DNA of 64,000 nt from Humulus lupulus (GCF_963169125.1 NC_084802.1:118238903-118302902); one strand, 5' to 3'. Positions 23,076 to 33,860 are shown, counted from the stretch's first letter. A program made the numbers and translations. The notes: generated by a model not told the origin, from the sequence alone.

Positions 23076-24609
23076 CTACAAAAATAAATAAAAAACGGGG
23101 AGGTGAGTAACCATACAGAGAAAATTCAACAAGAACAAAATTTATTTTTATACTTAGAAAAATTTATCTAAGTGGTAAAAATATAGCATGCATGGAAAAA
23201 AGATTTTTAGTACTTAAAGGTACCTAAAAATATTTGAAATTTCCTAAGTGGTTAAAATTTCCTAATGCCAATGAAGGCTTGTCCATCCTACGAGACACAT
23301 ACAGGGCAAGGAGAGGTCCGATCGGACACCAAAGGCTCGAGGAGAGGTGTGCCCATCCGCATGCATACAAGTGTGAACTTGGGCTAAGGGCGTGTCCTAG
23401 GAGACACTTGGCCGGCATATATGCAAAGGGTAATTAGGCATCCGATCGGATGCCATGTGACCGAGGAGAGGCCAAGGGATGCCTAACGTGGAGTGGTGTG
23501 CCTAGTGCCCTACGTCCGAGCGGAAAGATGTCCAAGGAGGTTCGGGAAGTGGCGTGCCTTGCGTCCGAGGAGAAGCACGTTCGAGGAGAGGCGTGCCACG
23601 CCTTGCATTCGAGCTGAATGCGTCCGAGGAGCCCAGCACCAACCGCCCAAGATGTCCGATCGGACATGGGTGTCCGAGGAGGTGAATCCGTGTGGTCCGA
23701 TCGGACCACATTTTTACCCAGAAAATTCAATGGCCGATCGGCCACTTCCCTAAAAATACCCAAAATCTCACCAAAAATTCCCTATTTTCTTTGAGCCAAA
23801 AATAAAACCCAATCCGAAAAGGCAAGTTCTATATTCCCTATCATAAACACATTTTTTCATCCAAACATACAAATACAAGATCAAAACATGGAAGTGGAAA
23901 GGTTTTTTCATGTTCTTGAAAATTTCTATGCTATCAAAAACCCCAAAACCCATACTCATGATTTATATCAAATTAACCTATTTTTCTTGAAATTCCTATG
24001 AAATTAAGGGAAATGTTGGGTTACCCATAGCACAAACATCCTCAAAACCCAACAAACCAACACATTATACAAGCATTCATATGAGATTCATGAACAAACT
24101 CAAGAAAAAAAAAGCTATCAAGGAGGTTTCGGCCATGGCATGGGATTTTCATGAAATTTAAAAAAAAAAAAAACAAGCATGGAGAAGAAAACTTACTCAA
24201 GGTTGAAGAACCTTTGACTTGCTTGGAAATTGCTTGAAGAAATGGAGAGCCTCCCTTGAAGTCCTTGAAGATTCGGCCAAAGAGAAGAGAAGCTTAGGGG
24301 TTCGGCCAAGAAAGAAGAAAGAAAAAGGAGGGTTTTTTTTTAAATGTGATTTGCTTGTGTGAAGAAAAATGTGTAAATGTGGGGTTATTTAAAGGGAAAA
24401 AAGTGGGAGTTATTATTTATTTTTGGACCCTTGGCATTCCGGGGCTATTTTTTCTCCCCACGATCATGGACAGTTTTTTGCAGTGATCATGGCCTATAAG
24501 TTGTGCTGCATAGCGGGAAGATGAACAGTTATTTTTTGTATAATGCCGTCAACTGTGGAGAAAAAAGTTTATTATGTGAGAGTATCATATAATAAACTTG
24601 GGGGGCAAA
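23076..24609 (-). other. upstream region of the LTR2 antisense gene, with palindrome cluster and polypurine tract
   Basis: There is no credible coding. Bases 23310-23750 are a GC-rich palindrome cluster listed separately. From 23760 to 24440 the sequence is AT-rich with a weak TATA-like TTTAAATAAC on the minus strand near 24387, possibly the promoter of the antisense gene. The right edge, CTTGGGGGGCAAA (24597-24609), is a polypurine tract for the + oriented LTR that follows. Confidence 0.55.
23316..23744. repeat. cluster of perfect palindromes with a CCGATCGG core
   Basis: Perfect palindromes: GTCCGATCGGAC (23316-23327), GGCATCCGATCGGATGCC (23438-23455), ATGTCCGATCGGACAT (23652-23667), TGTGGTCCGATCGGACCACA (23691-23710) and TGGCCGATCGGCCA (23731-23744). 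They share the 8-bp core but have different arms, each arm complementary to its partner. Related dyads are GCGTGCCACGC (near 23591) and GCATTC-N5-GAATGC (23604-23620). GTCCGAGGAG-like direct repeats lie between them. Confidence 0.9.
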
Positions 24610-25883
24610 TGTTATCCCAAAATTTGAAAATGATGATGTGGCAATAGAATTGACAAGTGGCATGGAATAGTTGGGTGATCTGGCTTAGCAGTAGCCCAGT
24701 ACATCAGTGAAGAGTTTGGACTGCTTAGAGATGTCATAACCAAGCTAAGTGCACCCGAGGAGAATACTTGGGCTAAGGTGTGCCCGGTCGAACCTTGGTC
24801 CAAGGATAGCATTCCAAGAGGTCCGGTCGGACCTTAATCCGAGGAGTCCAAGTGATGGGCTCGGACCCTAGTCCGAGGAGAGGCCACAAGAGGTCCGGTC
24901 GGACCTTGATCCGAGGAGGGGGACAAGTGATGTGCTCGGACCTTGGTCCGAGGAAGGCACTCCAAGAGGTCCGGTCGGACCATGTCCGAGGAGAAGCCCC
25001 ATGCATGTGTTCGGACCTTGATCCGAGGAGAGCCAAGGAGGGTGGCTCGGACCATGTCCGAGGAGAAGCCCCATGAAGTGTGGCTCGGACCTTAGTCCGA
25101 GGAGAGCCAAGAGAGGTGTTCGGACCTTGGTCTGAGGAGAGACTAGAGGTGTGCTCGGACCTTTGTTCGAGGAGACCCCAAGGCTGTGGTCCGAGGTGAG
25201 CCCAAAAAGTGACTGGTCGGACCTTGGTCCGAGGAGCAGTCCAAGGAGTATGGTCCATATGCATGTGTCCAGCATGCATATGTCCGACCAGCACTTGTGT
25301 GTGTCCAGCATGCATGTGTTCGACCAGAAGAAGATATTCATCAAACAAATGGACCAGACTACGTCAAATTCCCAGAAACGGCTTCAGCAAGAATCAGTCT
25401 GGGCATCGCGGGAATCTCTCATTCCTCACTCGAATTGAGGAATCTGTTGTATTTTGAATATTTTGTGTAATTTAAATATAATATGAGTAATAAAATATCC
25501 CGATCCTAGGGGGATATTAGTTTAGGATCCCAAGCCTATAAATAGAGGGTTGATGGGATCAGAAAAGGACTTTTGGCAATTTGAGATTTGGTCTGAGTTC
25601 TAGAGAGAGAAAGTGTGTTTTCCTTGAGAGAGAACCCTTTTTGTATTCCTAAAAATTTACACTGAAGAAACTCAGTTGACACTGGTTCATCTGATCTTGA
25701 GTGTAGATAAAGTAATAAAATCTCTAAGTGGATTAGGCTATTACCGATTGAACAAGGCTGAACCACTATAAAATCTTGTGTGTTATTTATTTTTCTTGAT
25801 TAAACTGTCTGTGTCGTTTAAATTCTCTTGAAGGTTTGTCGTTATTGACGTTCTCACGTCGTTGGCTAAAAACACAGTCAACA
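24610..25883 (+). repeat. 3' LTR of the LTR2 element
   Basis: It starts TGTTATCCC after a polypurine tract and ends CACAGTCAACA (1274 bp). It matches the solo LTR 3028-4473 in reverse orientation. Bases 24790-25260 are a minisatellite of 25-45 bp units (CTCGGACCTTGGTCCGAGGA), with perfect or near-perfect dyads such as GGTCCGGTCGGACC (24820-24833). A TATA box TATAAATA lies at 25537-25544. Long open frames on either strand here are repeat-encoded and not genes. Confidence 0.88.
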
Positions 25884-27154
25884 CTTTGGTTACAATTTTG
25901 TAACTACACAGAAAAATATTACTATAAACTTTATATAATTTAAATATTTTTACAAGGAAGAGTTACTAATATTATAACAATGAGTTATGAGGTCGTAAAA
26001 ATAAGTTCCAAATTAATAACAATGAGTTTCCAATTTCGTAACAATTAAGTGTAAGTTTGTAACAATGAGTTATCAATTTGGTAACAATGAGTTAAACTTG
26101 TAATGATGAATTACCAAATGATTACTAAAATGTTAATTATGATTAGATTAGTTGCTAACAATTTTGTAAACATGAGTTATTAATAATTTTAAAGGGTTAT
26201 TGAAGTAATCACTAATTATTTTGTGACATGTGTTATAAATATATTGTTCAATTACAAGATTAATTACTAGCAATTTTGTAAATTTAGGTTAGTAATACTT
26301 TCAAAATTTTGTAGGATTTATTATCAACAATTATGTTATTGCTTTTTCATATTTTTGTAACTACTTATTTATAATTTGATTTTCCATTCATTTTGTTATA
26401 TTTATTTTTTGTTACAACTTATTTCCATTTTAATGATTTTTTTTATTTATTATCTTACAAAGTTTTTAGTACTTTATATATAAGAAAATATTTATTATCA
26501 TTAAATGGTTTTTTTTTAAATATAACTAATTTCATAAAAAATTATTTAATTAATATATTTAAATTCATATCATTATATATTTACAATTTTTTTTATTAAT
26601 GTTAGTAATTATATTTTATTGAAAAACAAAAATACATTTTTTTGTTTTTATTTTGTGTAGCAAGCTTGGAGTATATAGTCGATTAATGTAGAATTATTTT
26701 TCAGCTGAGTTACTTTTTCGGATTAATATCTCTCCTGTGTATACAACTTTCTACCGTATGTATGTAAATATTTTCATTAACCGTATTTTTTGAATTTTTT
26801 CCCGTATTAAGTATATAGTTGTAAGTTTCCCAATGTAATTTACTCTTATAAAATTCCAGGGTATAGGGTCTTTGGGCTTGTTGTAAATGAGTAAGATTCC
26901 GGGCCTAGACCAACCCAAATACGAAAGCCCGCATTAAAAGGAGGTCGTGGCTTGACGATATGTGTCCGCCTCTACACATTTGTGCTCTATTTTTACATCT
27001 CACGACATTGATGAAATACAATGCCAACTTTGCCTTTTAATACTCGCTACTGTAGAAATACAAATAATATTATAAATAAAAATATGGGTAAGTTCCAAAA
27101 TTAATGCTGAACATTTATTCTAGTGAAAAGGGAAGGAAAAACAAATACAGAATT
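25884..27154. other. AT-rich spacer with a ~21-bp motif repeat
   Basis: I see no gene. Between 25975 and 26110 the motif TAACAATGAGTT recurs at 25975, 26017, 26039 (degenerate), 26060, 26082 and 26101 (degenerate), close to multiples of 21 bp. The rest is AT-rich; a 68-codon frame at 26393-26599 consists of Phe, Tyr, Asn and Ile and reflects composition only. Its right edge, ATACAGAATT (27145-27154), is the MULE target duplication. Confidence 0.6.
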
Positions 27155-27305
27155 GAATTTTTACACTACATACCTTATGACATAGCTAATTTTTTTAAAA
27201 TGCTAACATAACTTACTCTCTCAAACATATGTCATTTATAATTTTTTTTGACAAAAACACCACTATCATTAAACACTCCAATCCTAGCCGTATTTTCTCA
27301 TTTTT
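27155..27305 (+). repeat. left terminal inverted repeat of the MULE
   Basis: It begins GAATTTTTACACTACATACC. Read from the other end, the right TIR begins GGGTAATTTTACACTATATG, and similarity continues through the TATG-ACATAG/TAATG-TAG stretch, the T-run and a GACAAAAA motif near 27250. Confidence 0.75.
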
Positions 27306-27599
27306 CTCTCAGTGGAATTTTCTCTTAGACTTCACATTCTCACTATCTCTCAGGCAAAACTCTCTCAAGCTACATCTTCTCAATTACCGGCAACGGTAAG
27401 GGTGGTTTTTATATTTTTTTTTTAAAAAAACAATTATATTGTAATGTATAAAATCGATGAAATGGGTTTGATTTTAATCCTAATATAGGATTTTATTCTC
27501 TATTTTTAAAAAATGTAGCTTTAAATGGGTTTGATTCTATGTGCATCGTTTTGGAAGATCGGGTTTAAGTTATGCAAAAATTTTGTGTCGGTGTTCATT

Positions 27600-28350
27600 T
27601 GATCCCACATCGATGCCATTTCGATGCTTAATCGATGGTAATTCGATGAAATTCAGTGCATGTGTATATCTTTAAATAATTGAAATGTTGTGTCATCGAT
27701 ACTCAACAGATGCTCCATCAATTGTTTTTCGATGACCATTAAATGAAGACGATATTCATTCGATGCGCAATCGATGTCATTTCGATGCTTGCATGGTTCT
27801 CAGTTTTGTTTTTGTATAAAATCGATGATATGTAGATGCTGATTTCGATGCAATTTCGATTCTAGTTTGATGGTATTTCGATGCTTTCTTGGTTTTAGTT
27901 ATATTTTGATAAATCTATTAATTCTGATGGTTTGTCGATGCTATTTCGATGCCATTTCGATGGTTGTTCGAGGACATTAATTTAATGGTGATGCATCAAT
28001 GTTCAATCGATGCTATGTCAATGCGATGTCGATGGCTTTTATATGTTATCTACTTGAAAGATATTCAATGCATAATCGATGCTATTTCGATGGTATATCG
28101 ATACATTGTTTGTTGATTTTATGCAATTTCGATGTTATTTCGATGCTGATTCGAGGGTGGCTTAGTCAGTTGTTATTTGTTAAATATATTTCGATGCCAT
28201 TTCGATGACATATCGATAATTTGTTTGTTTATTTGTAAAATCGGTTTCAATGTTGTTTTGATGCATACTTGTATATGTTGATTTTTGCTTTTTGCTTTGA
28301 TACCAAATCGATGATAATTCAATGACATTTCGATGACAACAACAGGCTAG
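27600..28350 (+). repeat. 11-bp-period TCGAT array in the first intron of the Ulp1-like gene
   Basis: TCGAT or one-mismatch forms fall at exact 11-bp steps in blocks: 27610, 27621, 27632, 27643; then 27760, 27771, 27782; 27845, 27856, 27867, 27878; 27935, 27946, 27957, 27968. The unit is roughly TCGATGNNATT. Only the TCGATG core is held; the rest of the unit drifts. The array sits in a probable intron from about 27396 (AACGGTAAGG) to 28412 (TTTTGTAG). Confidence 0.88.
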
Positions 28351-28921
28351 GTATTTTTTTTTAGTAAATTCAACTAATTATCTCTCTCTTTTTGTGTGTG
28401 GATATTTTGTAGATGCCACCCAAACATACCCCACCACTTGAGATCCCCATAGAGGATCATTATGTCGATCGTATGACCCCTGTTTGGTTTCTGAAGTTGA
28501 ATGTTGCAAAATAATGATTGGCAGAAATTGTAAGTCTTTTATATTTGCAGTCAACACATTCATCTTATTTTAACAATACTCTATTTTAACGATACTCTAT
28601 TTATTTACAGCATCTCGACGCTGCGAATTATCTTATACGGAGACGTTTTTGAGTTGCTGAAGACATACCCCGTGAAAGCCACCATACTTGATTCATCATT
28701 TGCACAATATATTCTTGCTAGATATGAGGACTTCGAACAAGAGCAAGACATACCAATGGGATGAGGACATTCTTAATTTCACGAAAGGAGATGCTAAAAA
28801 ATTCAAGAAGCCTTGGGGTGATTACAATGAGTTCTACTTCCACTGATTCTTGGAAAATCATCATTGGGTCCCTTGCGAGATAAATTTCACTGATTGGATG
28901 ATCACTGTATTTGACTCAGAT

Positions 28922-28926
28922 CATTC
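28922..28926 (+). repeat. target duplication of Tat1 (CATTC)
   Basis: CATTC at 28922-28926 is repeated at 40960-40964, directly outside the two LTRs. Confidence 0.95.
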
Positions 28927-29684
28927 TGTTGACGCGGTTATTCACCAACAGGTAATTTAAGAAAAGAAGAGAAAGGGATTAGTGCTAATAATGAACCGAA
29001 ACAGATATGTGATCATGGAAAATGAAATGGTGACTCAAGACACAGTTTTTAAGTGGTTCAAAGGTTAAAATCCTTCTACTCCACTAGTCAATATTATTGC
29101 TCTATTCTGGGTATATGATTACAGGATATTTCTTACAAGAGATAATCAAACCTTTATCAACTCCTAGGGTCTCCATATTTATAGGAGAAGGCACCTGGGA
29201 GTTGGTAAGAAGATCATCCCGTGTCCTTCTTACCTATCGTATCAAATCTGTGACATTCATGATTAATTCCTAAACCTGACACATAAGTGGGGTCAAATCA
29301 ATAGGTAAGGAGATAATGGGCCTCACGGCCCAACCCAGTCGTGGGTGTCTGAATACGCACGTTCCTGCTGCGTGTCCGAGAAGTCAGGGGCATATCAGAC
29401 ACATGATGTCTGATATGTGCACGTTTACCTTGCGTGTGTTGACTTTACAAAGGGTCATAGTCCCCAGGTCCAGCTCGGACCACGATCTGGATACCTAACC
29501 CAACCTTCTGCCTACAGAGTCCGGACTCAGTCTTAGGCAATCTCGGCGAACCCTTGGGGTTACCCCGAGCTAAGGAGGTACGACCTTATGACGGAAGCTC
29601 CGGTTTTGGGGATGCCCATGAGATAATCATGATTAGGCCGCAGCTCAGCTCGCTAATCAGCCCGTGGGAAAATCAGGGCGTACA
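28927..29684 (-). repeat. Tat1 3' LTR
   Basis: On the plus strand it starts TGTTGACGCGG and ends GGGCGTACA. The dyad ATATCAGACA...TGTCTGATAT near 29393-29417 has lost its CACGTG core here (CACATG). The element's polypurine tract lies next to it at 29685-29704. Confidence 0.95.
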
Positions 29685-29704
29685 TCTGCCCCCCAAGCCC
29701 CTGC
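29685..29704 (-). other. Tat1 polypurine tract
   Basis: On the minus strand it reads GCAGGGGCTTGGGGGGCAGA directly before the 3' LTR. The same 20 bases precede the Tat2 3' LTR. Confidence 0.85.
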
Positions 29705-29917
29705 TCGTGGTATACCACGTCATATAAGGCCACAGTAGGGGCTTTTAGGCTTCCCCATGAACTCTTCACATTCCACCTCTTACGCAGGCGCCTGATACGT
29801 GGAACATCGTGGTTGGTGACGGTACGTCTTACGAGAACCGCATTTAATGGCCTAGCCTATGCCCAGTCGTCGTTTCGTATTTCGAGTGGAGGGCCTCGGA
29901 TCCCTCATCAGGGCCAT

Positions 29918-29985
29918 CCAATGGCCCTCTATACGTGACCCTTCACGTATATAAAAGGGGTGGCCACCCTACGCATGGGCCACCC
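29918..29985 (+). promoter_or_regulatory. promoter of the Tat1 antisense gene
   Basis: A CCAAT box (29918-29922), a dyad ATACGTGA-ccc-TTCACGTAT (29931-29950) carrying two ACGT cores, a strong TATA box TATATAAAAG (29948-29957) and a 12-bp palindrome GGGTGGCCACCC (29958-29969) lie in a row. Transcription would start near 29980. The dyad, TATA and palindrome recur in Tat2 (57519-57556, minus strand). ACGT-core dyads are typical bZIP-factor sites in plants, so stress or hormone control is possible but only inferred. An ATG at 29935 lies upstream of the expected start of transcription. Confidence 0.75.
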
Positions 29986-30679
29986 TTTCATTTGAAATTT
30001 CTCAGAACTTCTTTCCTTCTTCTCTCTTCATCTCAGAAGAAAAAGAAACCCTCTTCTCCGCGACCGCCATTCTCAGTGTTCAAGAAGTTCAGGCGTGAGG
30101 ATTCCTTCGAATCTTTGGAGACAGCAACTCCTACGAAGCTCCAATCTAGGCGACACCTTCACTCACCTCCCAAACAAACACTGTAAGTCTCCTGACCATG
30201 CGTGTTTTGAAAATATTTTTCACTGTAGCTTAGGTAAATATTTACTGTAGCGACATGCAAGGGTTTACTGGTTTTTGTGGGTATGAAGGGTGAAAGCCTT
30301 TTAGGTTAGGGTATTTTGCTGTAGGAAATCGTTTAGGAGTATGGTTTATAGGATGCATTTTCTGGGGAAAATTTATGGGTAGGAGTTTTGGAATTTTGGG
30401 TGCAAAACCAGGTAGCTTAGGGGACACGCTTCACAGGTGGTTTTGCAATTTTTGCCTACCGAAACTTTCCCCCCAAGGAAAATTCTATCCTGACCCTCCT
30501 GACACATGAATTCTGAGTAATCGGGGATCTGTTGGGAGCACAGGCGCGTGTTCATTGAACCGCGTGGTCCCACTCTCCACGGGCTGGGCTTACCTCAGCT
30601 CGTGCAAATAACATTTGATTTTTCCTCATGCTTAGATCGCCTTTTCTGAAATATTTTCTTTTGTTCGCTAGGCGACCAG
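29980..30679 (+). other. 5' untranslated region and intron of the Tat1 antisense gene
   Basis: A pyrimidine-rich leader (about 29990-30040) is followed by a likely donor CACT|GTAAGTCTCC at 30182/30183 and an acceptor TTTGTTCGCTAG at 30670, nine bases before the start codon. The implied intron is about 488 bp. Joining the exons leaves ATG 30680 as the first start in its frame. Confidence 0.65.
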
Positions 30680-33249
30680 ATGGCACCGAAGTGGAACGCT
30701 TCCAAGCACACCATCAGCAGCTCGGCCTCCCAGAAAGACAAAGGAAAAGCGGTGATGCCAGACTCCCCGATCCCCAACTTTGGTCCGGCAGTGGAGCAGG
30801 AGCTCGAGGTGGCTCCTGATGCGTTCTTCGAGGCAGAGAAGATCGTCTCAAAGATCACCGACCAGACGAAGATCAATAAGATATTCCTCTCCCACAACAT
30901 CGCGCTGGGGAGGATGTCAGTGATTGCCCGACCTCCCGCGGAAGGCGAGCGGAGCTGCGCGCCGCTCGACGAGGCATTCGCGGCCTGGAGCGGCGAGCAT
31001 TTCAAGGCGGGGGCATTCCTCCCGCTGGACCAGTACTTCGCTAACTTCCTAAATTATGTGAAGTTGTCCCCATTCCAACTCCCCCCCAACTCTTATCGAT
31101 TGTTGGCGAGGTTGAGACATTTATTTTTGAAGCACGAGTGGGAGGTCCCCACTCCAGCGGACATTTTGTACTTCTTCTGCCTCAAGGCCAGCCCGGATCA
31201 GCGGGGGCGAGGCGACGGGTTTTACTACTTAACCCGATTTCCCAATACGGCTGCGGTCATCAAGCTGTCCAGCCATCCCAACGACTTCAAGGATCAATTC
31301 TTCATGTCGACGGGGTTCAGGAACTTCGAGCTCCACTACTTCAATCGTCCTCGTAAGTTTTTTTCATCCTTAGCTCGTAAGTTAAGTGTTGTTTCAGCTC
31401 CTCCCGTATCCCTTTCTGACTTAGACTAATTCTTCAGCCATCTTCGCAAGGACAGAGAAATCTGTGACCCTCGGGGCCCAATACGAGAAGCTGGCGGGCT
31501 TGCCCCCCAGCGAGAAAGATTATCGCGTGCTTGTAACAGATGAGACGATGGTAGCCTGCAAGCTGATTTTCCCAAATCAGACTTTGAACCTCAGGAGGCC
31601 CCGGGGGCTTCCCCCAGATCGCGACACCAGATCCATCATCGTGGAGGAGGTCGCGGGAGATGAAGATGAGGAGGATGAGGGCGACGAAGTTCCCCTCGTG
31701 AGGAATAGGAAGCGGGCTTTGGAGGTCGTCCGGAGGACGGGCGAGGAGAGGATCCAATCCGGAGCAGCCGCGGGTCCTTCTGGCCAAGGTAACCCTTACA
31801 TGTTTAGGAGTCTAGATAGGGCCATAGCAGACCCCCGGCTGGCTAGGTTCAATCCTAGGCAGCTCGTCCACCGTCACCGAAGTGATCCGGACCTGAACAC
31901 AACCCTGCTCCACTATGTCGACCGGCTCGTGCTGGACTACCAAGATAGCCGGCCTAGGGGTATCGTAGTAGTAGATAACACCCCTGCCTTTAGGTCGATC
32001 CTATTCGAGGAGTATGGGACCAACCTTCGGTCATGGCCATCACTCCGAAGGGGCGCCGTAGCTCCGGGGCTTAGGCAATATGTAGAGGAATCTAGCCCTG
32101 AGTTAGACTCGGACCCCGAACTTGCGCCAGCTCGGGAAGTAATCTACTTAGATTCTTCTTCTAGTCCGGGGGGTAGGATTCCCTTTAGTATACACATACT
32201 TGAATTTTCTTTTTCCCCCCTTGTTTTCGTTTGTGTGATTGCTAACTTGTACTAATCATGTCTTTGCTTTGACAGAAGAGATGTCTCAGCCCGAGGAGAG
32301 CCTGCAAGGTGCGTTCTTCGGGGGGACGTCCAAGCACGCCGTTGGGACCCCCACCAAGTCTCCTGCAAAGGAGAAGGAACAAGCCCCAGCTGCTCAGGGC
32401 GTGGGAGCGGTCCCTCCTGCTGCAGGGGGAAGCAACATGCCTCCACCTCCTCCGCGAGCTCCGGCCACCGTCCGGGACACAGGAGCGGAGCTTGGGACCT
32501 CGGCGATTGTACCCTCCGAGGTACGCATCCCAGTCAATCCCCAGGATCTGGAGAAGATCCCAGAGGCCTTCCGGGGAACGGTGTATGAGTCGGCGAACTA
32601 CGCCGTCAGCCACATCTACAAGTTCAACGAGAAGGAGCTTCAGTCCATCGAGACAATGAGCCCGGTGGGCGTGCTAGAGTCTTCACTGGGCATGACCCTA
32701 ATGGTAAGCTGACTTTACCCTTTCATGGCTTTTTATTACTGCACTTTGCCTTGTTTTTTCTCTCTTTTTTCTAAGGCAATTGTATTTTCAACTTCGCAGA
32801 GCTTTGTTGCCCTTCATCGGAGCATCGCCAGGACCAAAACTCAGCTTAAGGACATGAGGAGCAAGCACCAGACTACCCTGCAGGTGGCTAAGGATGCCTT
32901 GGCGGCCTCGCAGGCCAAGTTGGAAAAAACCCGCTCGAAGGTCCAAGAGCTCGAGACTTCCCTCGCCACCTCGCGGATAGACCTAGATGTCGCGAAGGCT
33001 GAGGCTCAGGCCGCCCTAAAGGCCGAGCAGACAACTTCGGAAAAGTCCCTGGAAGACCTTTTCTACCATTGTTGGGCCTACAATCTAGACGCTGACTTCT
33101 CCTTCCTATCAGCGAGCCTCTGGGAGCGCTTGCTGGTGAAGTTCCAAGCTCGCCTTGATAAGGAAGCGCCCTCCAAGGTCGAGGAAGGCTCTGGCACAGC
33201 TGAGCAAGGCGAGACGGTGACCTCCAAGGGGCCACCTGGCGGAGCCTAG
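30680..33249 (+). CDS. Tat1 antisense gene, 4 coding exons, 761 aa, 'putative gypsy type transposon' domain plus coiled coil
   Basis: Exons are inferred at 30680-31352, 31438-32172, 32276-32703 and 32800-33249. Donors are GTAAGT, GTAGGA and GTAAGC; acceptors are TTCTTCAG, TTTGACAG and TTCGCAG. The pieces sum to 2286 nt, exactly 762 codons with the stop, and no exon holds a stop. Residues about 105-225 match the Transposase_28 type (FLPLDQYFANFLNYVKLS, PFQLPPNSYRLL, DILYFFCLKASP, DGFYYLTRFP). Exon 2 has an acidic run (DEDEEDEGDE), exon 3 is Pro/Ala-rich, and residues about 619-703 (QLKDMRSKHQTT to EKSLEDLF) look like a coiled coil. The gene converges on pol of the same element. A second possible donor at 31376/31377 keeps phase and would add 8 residues. 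The molecular function of this family is unknown. Splicing is inferred from sequence only. Confidence 0.82.
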
Positions 33250-33860
33250 GGCGTTTCTTCTCTTGTGCCCTTCACTATTTTTAAGATTTTTTGTGTAACC
33301 TTTGCATGAGGTGCTTCCACCTCGAGACAATTTGATTCATCGTTTTTAATTGATCCTCTTTCTTGCCCTTACACATTTTGGTTACAATTTTTTGAAAACT
33401 TAGTCCGTGTTAACTTTTATCCATATCTCGAGCTCTTTAGGAAGAACAACGATCAATAGATTTAAATCAACTTCTATGTTTTATGACCCGGTTATGACCA
33501 GGAACTTATTTTGAAAACTTAGTTTGCGTTAACTTTTATCCATATCTCGAGCTCTTTAGGAAGAACAACGATCAATAGATTTAAATCAACTTCTAAGTTT
33601 TATGACCCGGTTATATCCAGGATAGGACTTTGTTAGCGTTTAATCCTTATCAATATCTCGCGTTTTTTAAGAAAAACAACGGTCAATCGATATGAATCAA
33701 CTTCTAAGTCATTAAGAAGACCTGGTTATATCCAGGTACCATATGCCCCCCAAGTAACTAAAGGGTCTTTCGTGGTTACTTTAGAATACACTTGCAAACA
33801 TGTACAAAAGATGATCTTCATTAATACATAAAGAATGGCCTTCCAGGCCTTACAAGTGAA
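33250..33860. repeat. spacer between antisense gene and pol with ~119-bp tandem repeat (about 3 units)
   Basis: From about 33395 to 33745 a unit containing GTTAACTTTTATCCATATCTCG, a CAACGATCAATAG stretch and ATGACCCGGTTAT recurs with starts near 33409, 33528 and 33638. The first two units are nearly identical; the third is diverged. Tat2 has four units in the same place. No gene is seen. It is where the two convergent transcripts would end. Confidence 0.85.

Noticed and set aside
24773..25348. 191-codon open frame on minus and 158-codon overlapping frame
   Set aside because: Both are readings of the LTR2 minisatellite, without a recognisable domain.
26393..26599. 68-codon frame rich in Phe, Tyr, Asn
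   Set aside because: Explained by AT-rich composition.
27600..28350. CRISPR-like array
   Set aside because: Period is 11 bp with a 5-6 bp core and no spacers; the context is a plant transposon intron.
29935..30186. 83-codon frame before the Tat1 antisense gene
   Set aside because: Its ATG lies upstream of the expected transcription start, it crosses the leader and donor site, and after splicing it would not be in frame with the main gene.
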